Of a stretch of 6,794 nucleotides of DNA, positions 6,150-6,794 are shown one piece after another (the first letter of the stretch is position 1; each line of letters starts with the position of its first letter). Source of the DNA: Dehalococcoidia bacterium SM23_28_2. GTDB taxonomy: Bacteria; Chloroflexota; Dehalococcoidia; SM23-28-2. Made by a program: the position numbers and the translations under genes. Location: positions 1-6,794 of the forward strand of contig LJUA01000080.1 of the NCBI GenBank assembly GCA_001303545.1. The letters are read 5' to 3'. The notes beneath the pieces are model-generated. The model saw only the letters and a program-made list of their open reading frames with translations, made no database searches and was not told where the DNA came from.

Positions 6150-6794
6150 TCATCTCTTGCCAGTCCTGACAAGAGAGCGCGCCATTCTGTCCAGCTTGAA
6201 GATGGTGACAAACTCTTGGTTCTTGCTAATCCACAGCTTTTTCATGATCACGGCGTCGGTGAGGGAGCCCCTATACGCTAAGCCGTCTAGAAGTACTCTC
6301 AGGTCTTCACAGACCATCACGAAGTCGGGGGAGGTGAGCGTCCCCTGCCGTAGCCTTATGTCTCCGTCGTTGATAAGGATGCCGAACTCCCCTCCTATGG
6401 TCTTGACCTGGATGTCCCGCCTCCAGTCGGCGATGTCTTGCTTGGCGCGCTCAGTCCGGTTCATCTCCTCGATCACAGAAGCTATCTCCCTGACAGAATC
6501 CTCGTAGATGGCCACTTGCTCCTTCGAGGCTTTCGGCAGCTGGGGAATCACTGCTGCTTCCCAGTTGATGTCAGATTCCTGGAGGCCTTTTTTCTCCACC
6601 TGCTCCGGCGTGAGTTCACTAGTGGGGATGCAGAAGATATCTGATGATTCGCCGATGCGATCGTCCCGAAAGACGACTTTGACCTCGGCACCCTTCCTAA
6701 TCAGTCCCGGCACCAGTATGCCGGTTGTCGTGTAGACGTTGACGCTTAGGGCAGTGTCAGCGCCGTTCAGGATCACCCGGCCGCGGCCGAAGGG
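6150..6794 (-). CDS. SCP2 sterol-binding-domain protein, 5' end outside the window
   Basis: The frame is open to the window edge. A GTG at 6776 is possible, but nothing resembling a ribosome binding site precedes it and six more open codons lead to the edge, so I treat it as 5'-partial. Residues are counted from that GTG (208). The last about 90 residues (115-205) have the SCP2 pattern: strand FGILINDG (131-138), a following short strand, TSPDFVMVCED (148-158), the LLDGLAYRG segment (162-170), then a helix and KKLWISKNQEFV (179-190) with a closing amphipathic helix. SCP2 domains bind lipids or fatty acyl-CoA in a hydrophobic tunnel. Residues 84-118 look strongly helical and charged. The first about 75 residues (VILNGADTALSVNVYTTTG onward) are beta-rich and I do not recognise them. 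It lies 260 bases upstream of the thiolase-like gene, in keeping with SCP2/thiolase partnership in lipid metabolism. Domain call is moderate: no single diagnostic residue defines SCP2. Confidence 0.65.
   Translation of the reverse strand, partial: PFGRGRVILNGADTALSVNVYTTTGILVPGLIRKGAEVKVVFRDDRIGESSDIFCIPTSELTPEQVEKKGLQESDINWEAAVIPQLPKASKEQVAIYEDSVREIASVIEEMNRTERAKQDIADWRRDIQVKTIGGEFGILINDGDIRLRQGTLTSPDFVMVCEDLRVLLDGLAYRGSLTDAVIMKKLWISKNQEFVTIFKLDRMARSLVRTGKR
6153..6176 (-). repeat. Near-perfect inverted repeat abutting the SCP2-gene stop codon
   Basis: Arms of 11 bases (6153-6163 and 6166-6176) flank 2 bases with a single mismatch. In the minus-strand transcript that mismatch becomes a G-U wobble, so the RNA stem is fully paired. 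It occupies the last eight codons, ending at the base before the TGA. No U-run follows, so it is more likely a 3'-end stabiliser, pause site or protein site than an intrinsic terminator. Confidence 0.55.

Noticed and set aside
5964..6281. 105-codon plus-strand open frame starting in the gap
   Set aside because: It starts at TTG inside the -35-like box, has no ribosome binding site, runs into the SCP2 gene antisense, and has no recognisable motif.

Overview
The window is a GC-rich (about 60% by eye) bacterial chromosomal segment. Every convincing gene lies on the minus strand, so gene order runs from high to low coordinates. I see no rRNA, tRNA, CRISPR array, transposase or phage gene. The lineage is uncertain. 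TTG starts, a promoter sitting on a start codon, a thiolase-like type 1 protein with a C-terminal extension, an SCP2-domain protein and a DisA_N-type cyclase would suit Chloroflexota or a related GC-rich monoderm-like lineage. That is inference from gene content only.

Region A (about 6794 to 3571) is a lipid/CoA-ester module. It holds the C-terminal part of an SCP2-domain protein (5' end outside the window), a 260-base gap with a possible 47-codon leader ORF and hairpins, a thiolase-like protein, and a crotonase-fold protein 36 bases further on. Both enzymes lack the textbook catalytic residues. The thiolase-like protein has no nucleophilic Cys at the usual place. The crotonase lacks both hydratase glutamates but has an isomerase-type Glu. 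The module looks like handling of sterol or other bulky acyl-CoA substrates, but no substrate can be read from the sequence.

Region B (3570 to 3426) is a short gap. It carries a weak terminator-like element after the crotonase gene and then a near-consensus extended -10 promoter almost on top of the argF start.

Region C (3425 to 1) is a tight run of four genes: argF (ornithine carbamoyltransferase), cdaA (membrane diadenylate cyclase), cdaR/ybbR (its membrane-anchored extracytoplasmic partner) and the start of der (ribosome-assembly GTPase). Spacing is 5 bases, 53 bases and an ATGA overlap, so one transcript from the argF promoter is likely. cdaA-cdaR is the classic c-di-AMP pair, but here it is flanked by an arginine gene and a ribosome GTPase rather than followed by glmM as in Firmicutes.

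I do not see a clearly new multi-gene system. The best leads are the argF start/promoter arrangement, the Cys-to-Asp change in the ArgF ornithine-site motif, the catalytically atypical thiolase/crotonase pair, and the putative leader ORF that ends on the thiolase start codon.
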